A stretch of 64,000 bases of DNA from SW10 sp965657795 (GTDB taxonomy: Bacteria > Verrucomicrobiota > Verrucomicrobiia > Verrucomicrobiales > Akkermansiaceae). A program made the translations under genes and the position numbers. Below are positions 49,401 through 56,430 of this stretch, in pieces. The notes below the pieces were generated by a model. That model saw only the letters and a program-made list of their open reading frames with translations. It had not been told where the DNA came from and did not search any database. How positions within the stretch are numbered: position 1 is the stretch's first letter; every line of letters begins with the position of its first letter. The DNA is taken from assembly GCA_965657795.1 (NCBI GenBank), contig CBFHQJ010000014.1:1-64000 (forward strand), given 5' to 3'.

Positions 49401-50709
49401 TGGTTACGGAGGCATCAGCGGAGCAAGTATCGCCACTCAAATTGATTTTGGGGGCGACTCCAACAACAAGCACATCACGAGCTATTTCCGGCAGGACTTC
49501 CAAATCGCCGATGCCTCCAACGCAGGTTCCCTCCTTATCCAATACATGCGTGACGATGGCGCGGTCATTTACCTCAACGGAACCGAAATTGAGCGATCCA
49601 ATCTCCCGGCAGGCGCGATCGATACCAACACAACCGCGCTGCAGTCCATTGGAGGGAATGATGAATCGGCACTGATCTCAGTCGAGGCCCCGTCCAACCT
49701 ACTCGTTACCGGCACCAATACTATCGCGGTCGCAGTCCATCAGAACCGCGGCAATTCATCTGACTCTGTCTTTGCGCTCCGCCTTTCGGAAACGACCGAT
49801 GGAATCGCTCTTTCTGGTGACACCCGTGTGAAGGCGCGCGCGCTCCACAATGGCGAATGGTCCGCCTTGGAAGATGAAACCTTCCGCCTAAACGATTCCC
49901 TCCCCAAATTGGTCGTCAGTGAGCTCATGTATCACCCCGCTCCTCCATCGGCCTCCGAAATCGCCGCCGGGTTCACCAACGATGACAACTTCGAATTCAT
50001 CGAAATTCGCAACGTGGGAGGTCATACCCTCCTGCTCGATGGCATCCGTTTTACCAAAGGCGTCGACGCAAATCTTGAAGGAACCCTCTCCGCCGGAGCG
50101 GCCGCCCTCCTGGTTTCAAATCGTGCCGCCTTCGAATTCCGCTACGGCACCGACCTCCCCATCCTGGGTGAATGGCAAAGCGGTGACCGGCTCGACAACG
50201 GTGGTGAGAAAATCAGGATTCGTGATGCTGAAGATCGCATCATTCAGGAGTTTACTTACGATGACCGCAATCTTTGGCCCGAATCTCCCGACGGCGATGG
50301 CCCCAGCCTCACCCTTATCGCTCCGGCCACCCTGCCCGATCACAAACTTCCTTCCAACTGGCGATCCAGTTCGACGAAGGGCGGAAACCCCGGCACAAGT
50401 GATGCCACCACCTTCCCGGGCGACAACTCCTCGGACCTCCTCGACTATGCCGCCAAAGGCAATCCGGAAAGCGAAATCCTCCCTGACGGAAACTACGCGA
50501 CCACCCTTCAAATCAATCCCCTCGCAGACGACATCCTCATTCATCTAGAAGCCTCGACCGACCTCGAGGTCTGGCATGATGCTGTCGACTCTTTCACCCG
50601 CTCCTCTCCCGGGCCTCTGAACGCAGGGTTCTCATCAGTCACCTTTACCACCCTCACCCCACCGGACACTCCCCGGTTTTTTATTCGCTATCGGGTCACC
50701 CTGCGCTAG
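46420..50709 (+). CDS. Giant secreted discoidin-like / lamin-tail / CotH-kinase-like protein (3)
   Basis: Protein of about 1429 residues starting 4 bases after the preceding stop. Instead of LamG it begins with a discoidin/NPCBM-like carbohydrate-binding region (ASQTHSHSSGLYPAAQAIDG, EIVSRDCCAGRLNGGTLRLF). A lamin-tail domain follows (ITEFNAVGDDWVEIWNPS), then a chitobiase C-terminal-like module (PGARILYSTDASDPSTEYTG). The CotH-like domain comes next (TGCGLRIHGGRGR, KKSFRLYFRGDYGATKFDYP, YINGIYWGLYNPIERP, RFMCWDGEESFL). A YLDDGS beta-sandwich module, a second lamin-tail domain (LVVSELMYHPAPP) and the shared C-terminal domain complete it. This copy is more like classic CotH than genes 1 and 2. 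It is last in the operon. Confidence 0.88.
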   Translation: MHPSSGIIPCALIAITCWLSGGRGFASLPTEITSQGFASQTHSHSSGLYPAAQAIDGDLTTFNHTESQTPGGAWELTFPTERELSSVEIVSRDCCAGRLNGGTLRLFDGEAEMVFEVDLIDSGPLTTFTAEIPEGTMARSLRIGFDPDENGIVHLAEVRVFGPAGDPPAIEQFEANGNTLTWNVSNAGSIELYGVGSLAASGSLTLSPTTSTAYFLTASNPCDTITASTSITIDGIPLLPRITEFNAVGDDWVEIWNPSNSSLNLTGWHLTDDPDNPQRWAFPINQSIQAGELLTIPRPFGLAREKGSYLALIDPEGAVVSQFTYPEQFEGSSYGIDLEGNERYFLQPTPDEFNFSPSVSGFLSGVNFSSERGIYNAPISLTLSAKTPGARILYSTDASDPSTEYTGPISISSTRVIRAIEVLDGFQPPRAEAHTFLFPEGLALQPEFPAGFPDDWLPGTASGALAPISRRSDYEMDPEIIGDAPFTDRQGETFDIPEALTSLPSLCLTLPNDEMWDPDDGLHANALKRGRNWEREISMEIIDPASGENFHTGCGLRIHGGRGRVAEMLKKSFRLYFRGDYGATKFDYPLFEGMPDGGVDHLVLRGGNGKTWASPWRDLTGGGNSLPRVTYLRDQFLRDTNRAMDQPSFAGTFAHLYINGIYWGLYNPIERPGGPYAANHFGGDADTDWDFLKWANGLPTQVTHGDTEAWDEVLALSRSNPAANFAEIAGRVDIDNLADFLISNFYVGNIDWAGTRNNSYAFRSRTGVSDGKFRFMCWDGEESFLNTGANSTDQNRETTAMELHLDLRTVPAYRRRFADRVHRHLVDEDGVLQTEIATARHDSLADLVDEGIAAESARWGDLLRPNDPYTYDGDWTTEINNLTNNYLTNRPATTLSQLRVDNLYPMTIAPVAAMSGSNSFTLDAPAGEIWFTTDGSDPRRSGTAEIYDVTTNSSALIELDATWDYLDDGSNLSGTNWTATTYDSSTWSSGPAPLGYGGISGASIATQIDFGGDSNNKHITSYFRQDFQIADASNAGSLLIQYMRDDGAVIYLNGTEIERSNLPAGAIDTNTTALQSIGGNDESALISVEAPSNLLVTGTNTIAVAVHQNRGNSSDSVFALRLSETTDGIALSGDTRVKARALHNGEWSALEDETFRLNDSLPKLVVSELMYHPAPPSASEIAAGFTNDDNFEFIEIRNVGGHTLLLDGIRFTKGVDANLEGTLSAGAAALLVSNRAAFEFRYGTDLPILGEWQSGDRLDNGGEKIRIRDAEDRIIQEFTYDDRNLWPESPDGDGPSLTLIAPATLPDHKLPSNWRSSSTKGGNPGTSDATTFPGDNSSDLLDYAAKGNPESEILPDGNYATTLQINPLADDILIHLEASTDLEVWHDAVDSFTRSSPGPLNAGFSSVTFTTLTPPDTPRFFIRYRVTLR

Positions 50710-50729
50710 CACTCGATTGCGGAAGAGCC

Positions 50730-52106
50730 TCATTCGCCAAGAACCCCGGCGAACTCCTCATCCAACTGTTTGAGTATCTCCACCTCGTCCCGAAGATCAA
50801 ATCCACCAGTCTCGATCATCCCAAGCAAATCGTCATACCGGCGTTCCCAGTCCGCCAAACGGTTACTCTGTCCCTTGCCAGGAAAGAGATCCTCAAGTTC
50901 AAGGGAAGAGGAGTTTAAAATCGTTCCCTGAATCACACGGTAACGACTCCGGTCATCGAGCTGCGAAAAAACCTCTTCGGCTCGTTCCGGATGATGACGC
51001 AGAAGAGAAGACCAAAGGACTTCTCTGGATTCCTGGTTGTCAATTGGTGCCTCAAGAGCACGTTCAGGAAACTCCCGTGCAAAGTCATCATAAAAGGCGG
51101 CTCGGGCCTCCCCCTCATCGGTCACTCCTCCGGAGTTATTTCTTTCAAACCATGTCAGTCCCTCTCCCGGCTCCATCCGTTCCAACAAGCCAGCTGCTTG
51201 CAGCAAAATGGAAGTGCGTCCCGGCCTGGCATCCGGCTTCAAAACACGCACACCTTCGGTTTCGGCTTCGGGCGAAGATGGCATGCGAATCTCGATGGCA
51301 TAGCGACCTCCACCCCATCGGGCGACAAGTTTGGATGCAGTTCGCTTATCCTGCACTCCCTGAAGAATTCCTTCAATGATTGCATCCTGATAACCAAGAA
51401 TCTCCGGACCTGCCTCTCCGGGACCCGGAACCGCTGCCACGGCTGCTTCAAGATCACGTCCAGCATACCGGGCAAAGATTTCCCGAACCGCCTGCAGCTG
51501 CCAGGTGTCATCACTCCGAATGAAATAGAGATAGTCATCATGATCACCGATCGTGGCAGGCTCCATAACGCGCCCGGTGCGGTCCGCCGGAGAAGCATAT
51601 TCCCTGAATCCAGCAAAAGCTGAAGCTGGATTAACTTCGGCCCACCCCCGGAAGGTTGAAAACCAAATCTGCCGGTATCCCCATCCATCGTATTTTGAGG
51701 GGTCGGTGGACTGCTCCAACCATCTCAAAGCCCCTTCAGGATCCCGTCGTGCAAGCTCGGCATGCACCGCACAACGCACCCATCCACCCGGACCATCGGC
51801 ACGCGCAGAAGCGGATTCATCACGTAAAGCCACTAGCTCCTCATCACCAAGATGAGCCACTAAATTTTCAACCCGGTCGAAACTCGAGATTTTTCCCGTT
51901 TCATTTGCAAGGAATTCGCGGAGCCGACTGACAGCTTCCTCTCGCGAAACTCTTTCGCGACCCGACCGGGCCGATGAGCGCCCACTTAACTGATTGGAGG
52001 GTTGGGATTCTCCCCCTTCAACAGAATCAGATAAAGCCAATCGTCCCAAAAACCCACCCACGATCACCGCTAAAGCGGCCACGGTAAGCTTCTTCTTTCC
52101 AATCAT
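50730..52106 (-). CDS. Membrane-anchored helical-repeat protein (paralogue C)
   Basis: Protein of about 458 residues. The start at 52106 (MIGKKKLTVAALAVIVGGFLG) gives a membrane anchor and is preferred to 52130. The body is charged paired helices with the same signature as the genes at 22-24.6 kb (RRDPEGALRWLEQS, EVNPASAFAGFREY, EGLTWFERNN). No enzyme motif is seen. It converges on CotH-like gene 3 with a 20-base gap and no obvious terminator in between. Its role is unknown, though membership in a multi-copy Verrucomicrobial family is clear. Confidence 0.75.
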   Translation of the reverse strand: MIGKKKLTVAALAVIVGGFLGRLALSDSVEGGESQPSNQLSGRSSARSGRERVSREEAVSRLREFLANETGKISSFDRVENLVAHLGDEELVALRDESASARADGPGGWVRCAVHAELARRDPEGALRWLEQSTDPSKYDGWGYRQIWFSTFRGWAEVNPASAFAGFREYASPADRTGRVMEPATIGDHDDYLYFIRSDDTWQLQAVREIFARYAGRDLEAAVAAVPGPGEAGPEILGYQDAIIEGILQGVQDKRTASKLVARWGGGRYAIEIRMPSSPEAETEGVRVLKPDARPGRTSILLQAAGLLERMEPGEGLTWFERNNSGGVTDEGEARAAFYDDFAREFPERALEAPIDNQESREVLWSSLLRHHPERAEEVFSQLDDRSRYRVIQGTILNSSSLELEDLFPGKGQSNRLADWERRYDDLLGMIETGGFDLRDEVEILKQLDEEFAGVLGE

Positions 52107-52153
52107 TGTTCCATCCAAGAAGCGAAACAAGGCTGATCATTTGTTGTGATCAT

Positions 52154-53221
52154 TCACACAGGTTGGAAGTCACTTGCATGCTCTTTCAAGAGTCCCATCA
52201 CTTCATCGAGCGAGGTCGCAACTTCGTAGTCCTTGGACTCGCACACCGACTCCAGCAAGGGAAGGAGAGCGTCCCAAAAGCCCACTCCGTTCTCATCGGG
52301 GCGATTAAAAATCACAACCTTCTTCCCCTTCATGAGATCACTCTCCTGATGTTTAAAGATCATGAGCGCAAAGAGTTCCTGTACCGTTCCGGCCCCTCCG
52401 GGGAAGATCACGAAGGAGGTCGAATTTTCAATCATGACTTCCATGCGAGTGTAAATATCCTGGCGCAGCCAAAAGCACGAAAGCCCCTCCGGGAGCCCTT
52501 CCAACTCTATGATATGAGGAACATTGGAACCAGCGGTCCAGCCACCTCCAGCCACCGAACCCCGGACGACCGCGCCCATGATACCCGATTTTCCGGCTCC
52601 GGAAACACAGCCAAATTTGTTCTCAGCAAGACGCCGGCCAAGCTCCTCACCGTCAGCGATGTACGAAGGATCTTCGAGAGTCGCCGAACAAAAGACACAC
52701 ACGCTGCCAATTAAATCTTCAGGAGGTGGGGTATCAGCTTTCGGAATCTCGGTATTGCAGGCAATCTCACGATTTGGATCGGGAAAATCTCCCTGCATGG
52801 CCAGCTGCAATCGCTTAATGACCTTAACCGGCTTTGAAGCACTCAGCAAAAATTCACGGAAGTCCTGCTTCACCGTTCCGAGCTCCCGAAGGCGTCCCAA
52901 CAAGGAAAAAAACGGATCCCACGAACCATCGCTATTCAGAATTATGGTGGGCTTGCCCTGAAGGTAGCGATCGAGAGTCTGATATCCCACAAAGACCGAA
53001 ATGGCCTTGAACATGTCCTCCAACGAGGCTCCAGGAGTGAAGACGAAAGCGTCCGACTCCTTGATCTTCTTCTCGATATTGCAAAGCGTAATCTGCTGAT
53101 CACCATTTGAATTATAAATATCCCATCCCGCATTGTAGAGGTGGAACAAAAGCTTCGCTCGCGTCGAGCGACCGGGATCGTCGGAACCAATCACGGTTCC
53201 GGATAGTCTGACAATTGGCAT
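52154..53221 (-). CDS. LOG-family nucleoside monophosphate phosphoribohydrolase-like protein, duplicated
   Basis: Protein of 355 residues. The second half (about 165-350) is a LOG/TIGR00730 domain with GSVCVFCSAT, a Rossmann-like GCVSGAGKSGIMGAVVRG and the catalytic-binding motif PGGAGTVQELFAL. The first half is a diverged copy: its counterpart motif reads PGASLEDMFKAIS, so the Gly-Gly and Thr/Glu residues are altered and it is probably inactive or regulatory. LOG enzymes release the base from nucleoside 5'-monophosphates. The long family including PpnN also has accessory parts, but this arrangement is a tandem. Neighbouring cytosine deaminase hints at base salvage. Confidence 0.8.
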   Translation of the reverse strand: MPIVRLSGTVIGSDDPGRSTRAKLLFHLYNAGWDIYNSNGDQQITLCNIEKKIKESDAFVFTPGASLEDMFKAISVFVGYQTLDRYLQGKPTIILNSDGSWDPFFSLLGRLRELGTVKQDFREFLLSASKPVKVIKRLQLAMQGDFPDPNREIACNTEIPKADTPPPEDLIGSVCVFCSATLEDPSYIADGEELGRRLAENKFGCVSGAGKSGIMGAVVRGSVAGGGWTAGSNVPHIIELEGLPEGLSCFWLRQDIYTRMEVMIENSTSFVIFPGGAGTVQELFALMIFKHQESDLMKGKKVVIFNRPDENGVGFWDALLPLLESVCESKDYEVATSLDEVMGLLKEHASDFQPV

Positions 53222-53344
53222 CTTGAATGATAATTTGAAATTCTCGCGGGGAATTTCCCCCTCGCGCGGTCACTCAACATAGCGCAATCTCGCGTCAGGG
53301 AAGAAAAATTTCTGCAAGCGGCCATTTCTGAGGCGCGGAAAGGC

Positions 53345-53737
53345 TTGACCGAAGGCGGCATTCCGATTGGCAGCGTCATCGTCCATCGAGGGAAAATCAT
53401 TGGACGCGGGCACAACCGTCGCGTCCAGCAGGCAAGCACCGTTTTGCACGGCGAGATGGATGCCTTTGAAAATGCCGGAAGACAATCCGCCAGCGTCTAT
53501 CGGGAGTGCGAACTCTACACCACCCTCTCACCCTGCCCGATGTGCAGCGGAGCGATCTTGCTTTACGGCATTCCCAAAGTGATCGTCGGCGAAAATCAAA
53601 CATTCATGGGAGAAGAGGAACACCTCCGCTCGCGAGGAGTTGAAGTGGAGGTCGTTCAAGACGAAGAGTGTATCGAATTGATGAAACAGTTCATCACAGA
53701 GAAGCCGGATCTTTGGAACGAAGACATCGGCGAGTGA
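53345..53737 (+). CDS. Yeast-type (FCY1-like) cytosine/nucleoside deaminase, start uncertain
   Basis: Zinc-dependent deaminase of the CDA fold: HGEMDAFENAG gives the His and Glu of HxE, and TTLSPCPMCSGAI the two Cys. IPKVIVGENQTFMGEEE and the end DLWNEDIGE match yeast cytosine deaminase closely, so cytosine to uracil is the likely reaction. The listed start is the first canonical in-frame codon (TTG). However, the conserved N-terminal helix lies upstream in frame (EKFLQAAISEARKG from about 53300), with no ATG, GTG or TTG before it; CTG at 53312 or ATA at 53279 are the candidates. Either a rare start codon is used or the start was lost. Confidence 0.8.
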   Translation: MTEGGIPIGSVIVHRGKIIGRGHNRRVQQASTVLHGEMDAFENAGRQSASVYRECELYTTLSPCPMCSGAILLYGIPKVIVGENQTFMGEEEHLRSRGVEVEVVQDEECIELMKQFITEKPDLWNEDIGE

Positions 53738-55111
53738 TCACTTGGGCTCGACCCCTCGCTTGCGCATGATGGAAACAAGCGCACGTTCGCTTTTCTCGAT
53801 GGGGCGAAAATTCCCCGGGCGATATCCCTGGGTGATTTTCAAGGGTGTCCATCCGGATTTGTTCTTTTGATGCCAGATTTTAATATCGGCACCCAGTTCA
53901 TCGAGAAGCGCCATCATTTCCGGAGCGCTTTTATAAGCCGCGGCATGCATCACGGTCTCGCCACGATCATCCTTCACGCTGAGATCCGCGCCCTCTTTGA
54001 CCAAGTATCGCACCACCTCCAAGGCCGATTTCAAATCCGCCGCTTCTTCGCCCGGAGCCGTTACGCCCATTCCAGCAGCGGCCAAAAGGGGAGTCGTTCC
54101 GCAATGATTCGCCAGCGTAGGATCAGCCCCCACCTCTTCGAGTGCTTTCAGGAAAGGAAGATCAGCTGTTTGGGCGGCCAAGAGATAAGGTGTCGCGCCC
54201 TGTCGATCCACCCGTGCCGTGCCACGAGGGCCACCTTTGAGTTTCAGATTGGGATCCGCACCGTGCCTCACCAGGATTTTGACCAACTCGAGACTGCTTA
54301 AAGCGCCCGAGCCCTTGGGAGTCGGCAGCCCGTCATCACCGTCACCTTTTACGGACTTCCGGACCCAACTCAAAACGTGAAGCGGAGCATAACCAGAACG
54401 CAGATCATTCGCGTTTGCGCCCACCGTGAGAAGATACGCCGCTAATTCAAAATGCCCGTTTTCGATCGCAAGGATCAAAGCCGAAGTGCCATTACTCATG
54501 CGCTTGCGGCCTCGTTTCACCTTGGCCGCCTCGTTCACATCAGCGCCTTTATCAAGCAAGGCTTTGACCACATCGGCGTGCCCCTGACGGACCGCAAAGA
54601 GCAGAGGAGTGTAGCCGGATGCGAGAGGCTTTTTGAACTCTGCTCCTTTTTCTAACAAGTATCGGACGACATCAGCGTGACCGTCGGACGCGGCCCACAT
54701 GAGCGGCGTTTGATCCCGATGCTCTTGAGCATCGATCTTAGCTCCAGCCTTCACGAGACTTTTGACAATTTCCAGCTTCCCGGTCCGGCTCGCGGTGTGA
54801 AGAGGTGATTCATCACCCGGCAGAGCCAGGTTGGCATCGGCTCCTGCTTTTAAGAGGCTGTTCACCATTTCCGAGTTCCCATTCTGACAAGCCAGCGAAA
54901 GTGGAGTGACTCCGTAACGATTGGTTTGATTGACCAAAACGCCCGATTTGATCAAGGCCTCGACCTTGGACAGGTCATTTTGGTGAGCTGCTTCGATCAG
55001 AGGATTCGCTTGCAAAGGCGCGAGTAAGAGGTAGCCGAAAGCTCCCGCTTTCGGAACCATGGCCACTACCGAAAGCAGGAGCTTTCGGCTACCTTCGAAG
55101 AGCAATCTCAT
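53738..55111 (-). CDS. Exported ankyrin-repeat protein
   Basis: Protein of 457 residues with about nine ankyrin repeats (GVTPLSLACQNGNSEMVNSL, DQTPLMWAASDGHADVVRYL, GYTPLLFAVRQGHADVVKAL). A signal-peptide-like N-terminus (KLLLSVVAMVPKAGAFGYL) is encoded almost entirely by a REP-like palindromic pair (55031-55092). The ATG overlaps the stop of the DUF1552 gene (ATGA), so it is coupled to the DUF1592-DUF1552 pair. Ankyrin repeats mediate protein binding; the partner is probably one of these exported proteins. Its stop abuts the convergent deaminase stop with no gap. Confidence 0.88.
   Translation of the reverse strand: MRLLFEGSRKLLLSVVAMVPKAGAFGYLLLAPLQANPLIEAAHQNDLSKVEALIKSGVLVNQTNRYGVTPLSLACQNGNSEMVNSLLKAGADANLALPGDESPLHTASRTGKLEIVKSLVKAGAKIDAQEHRDQTPLMWAASDGHADVVRYLLEKGAEFKKPLASGYTPLLFAVRQGHADVVKALLDKGADVNEAAKVKRGRKRMSNGTSALILAIENGHFELAAYLLTVGANANDLRSGYAPLHVLSWVRKSVKGDGDDGLPTPKGSGALSSLELVKILVRHGADPNLKLKGGPRGTARVDRQGATPYLLAAQTADLPFLKALEEVGADPTLANHCGTTPLLAAAGMGVTAPGEEAADLKSALEVVRYLVKEGADLSVKDDRGETVMHAAAYKSAPEMMALLDELGADIKIWHQKNKSGWTPLKITQGYRPGNFRPIEKSERALVSIMRKRGVEPK
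55031..55092. repeat. REP-like inverted pair (BIME-like), copy 2, inside a gene
   Basis: Left unit 55031-55054 is GTAG-CCGAAAGC-TCCC-GCTTTCGG. The right unit 55069-55092 is its reverse complement with one mismatch in 24 bases. The loop is 14 bases. Each unit alone is a perfect 8-base hairpin headed by GTAG, the tetranucleotide typical of RAYT-mobilised REP elements. The two pairs in this window share about 20 of 24 bases between their best units. The pair codes residues about 7-27 of the ankyrin protein, including most of its signal peptide. Confidence 0.75.
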
Positions 55112-56430
55112 AGAGAAATCATTCCGTTGCTATCGCCGAACTTTTCGACTTTCACGCCAGCTTTGTCGAGTAGCGTCAGGTGTAAATTCGCAAGTGCAGT
55201 CGGCTCGTCGAACTGGAGATGACGCCCGCCTTTCACTCCGCCTGCGGCTCCTCCGGCAACAATGACGGGGAGGTTTTGGTGGTCATGAACGTTGGGATTG
55301 CCCATGCCGCTGCCATAAAGGAAAAGCGAATGATCAAGGAGCGAACCACTCCCGTCGGAGGTCGCTTTCATCTTCTCAAGGAACTCTGCAAAGAGCGAAA
55401 CGTGGAAGGCATTGATCTTCGACATGCGCTCAATCTTCGCGGCGTCGTTTCCGTGGTGGGAAAGCGGGTGGTGCGGATCAGTGACCCCGGTCTCGGGATA
55501 GACCCGGTTACTCGTCTCGCGGGCCAATTGAAAGGTCGTGATCCGGGTGATGTCCCCCTGGAAGGCCAGCAGCTGAAGCTCAAACATGAGACGGGCATGA
55601 TCACGATAGGAAGCCGGGACACCGTCGGGACGATCCAGATCCGTGAGCGCTTCGTCACGGGTCGCGGCTTCGGCTTTTTGAATGCGGCGCTCGATTTCGC
55701 GAACCGAAGTCAGGTAGTCATCGACCTTCGAACGATCAGCGGGGCCAAGCTCACGCTTCAGGCTTTGCAGATCGTTGTTCACGAAGTCGAGAAGGCTCGC
55801 CTTTTTCTTCAAAGCAGATCGACGTTGCTGCGCGCTGCCACCTTCTCCAAAAAGGCTCTCAAAGATCAGTCGTGGATGAGCCTCGGCTGGAAGCGGGGTT
55901 GTCGGCGAAGACCATGATAGATTGTTCTGATAAACGCAGGCGTAGCCATTGTCGCACTGTCCAACCGTCTGCATGAGGTCCATTGACATCTCAAGCGAAG
56001 AGAGCTGCGTTTCCTTCCCGATGTGCTGGGCCGCGATTTGATCTACGGTCGTTCCAAGAAAATAATCCGCACTTTCGGTTTGCCGGGCTTGCGCCGCGCT
56101 CAGGAAGGCCGAGTTGGACGTGGCGTGTGTCCCGGGATAAGCAGGCTGCAATTCCAGGTTCGAAAAAATGTTCACGTGTTCCCGAACCGGAACGAGGGAA
56201 TTTAGAATGGGCGAAAGTTCGTCGAGGGTGTCCTTGCTCTTCGGAGTCCAACGGGAGAGATCACACCCCATCGGCATGAAAACAAAGCCGAGACGCTTAA
56301 CCGGTTTCGCAGCCGTCAGCTTGGCCGCTGTCGCCGCCGGAATCATGGCATCAAGCAAGGGAAGAGCGACTGCGGATCCGAAACCCCGGAGAACGGTGCG
56401 CCGGGAGAGAGCTTTTTTGGTAATGATCAT
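55108..56430 (-). CDS. DUF1552 protein with Tat signal
   Basis: Protein of 440 residues with a twin-arginine signal (SRRTVLRGFGSAVALPLLDA) and the DUF1552 body: FVFMPMGCDLSRWTPK, LSPILNSLVPVREHVNIFSN, LYGSGMGNPNVHDHQNLPVI and a C-terminal NLHLTLLDKAGVKVEKFGDS. DUF1552 proteins are almost always encoded next to DUF1592 proteins in Planctomycetota and Verrucomicrobiota and resemble DUF1501/sulfatase-like folds; the reaction is unknown. The Tat signal means it is exported folded, probably with a cofactor. It overlaps both neighbours by four bases (ATGA). Confidence 0.92.
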   Translation of the reverse strand: MIITKKALSRRTVLRGFGSAVALPLLDAMIPAATAAKLTAAKPVKRLGFVFMPMGCDLSRWTPKSKDTLDELSPILNSLVPVREHVNIFSNLELQPAYPGTHATSNSAFLSAAQARQTESADYFLGTTVDQIAAQHIGKETQLSSLEMSMDLMQTVGQCDNGYACVYQNNLSWSSPTTPLPAEAHPRLIFESLFGEGGSAQQRRSALKKKASLLDFVNNDLQSLKRELGPADRSKVDDYLTSVREIERRIQKAEAATRDEALTDLDRPDGVPASYRDHARLMFELQLLAFQGDITRITTFQLARETSNRVYPETGVTDPHHPLSHHGNDAAKIERMSKINAFHVSLFAEFLEKMKATSDGSGSLLDHSLFLYGSGMGNPNVHDHQNLPVIVAGGAAGGVKGGRHLQFDEPTALANLHLTLLDKAGVKVEKFGDSNGMISL

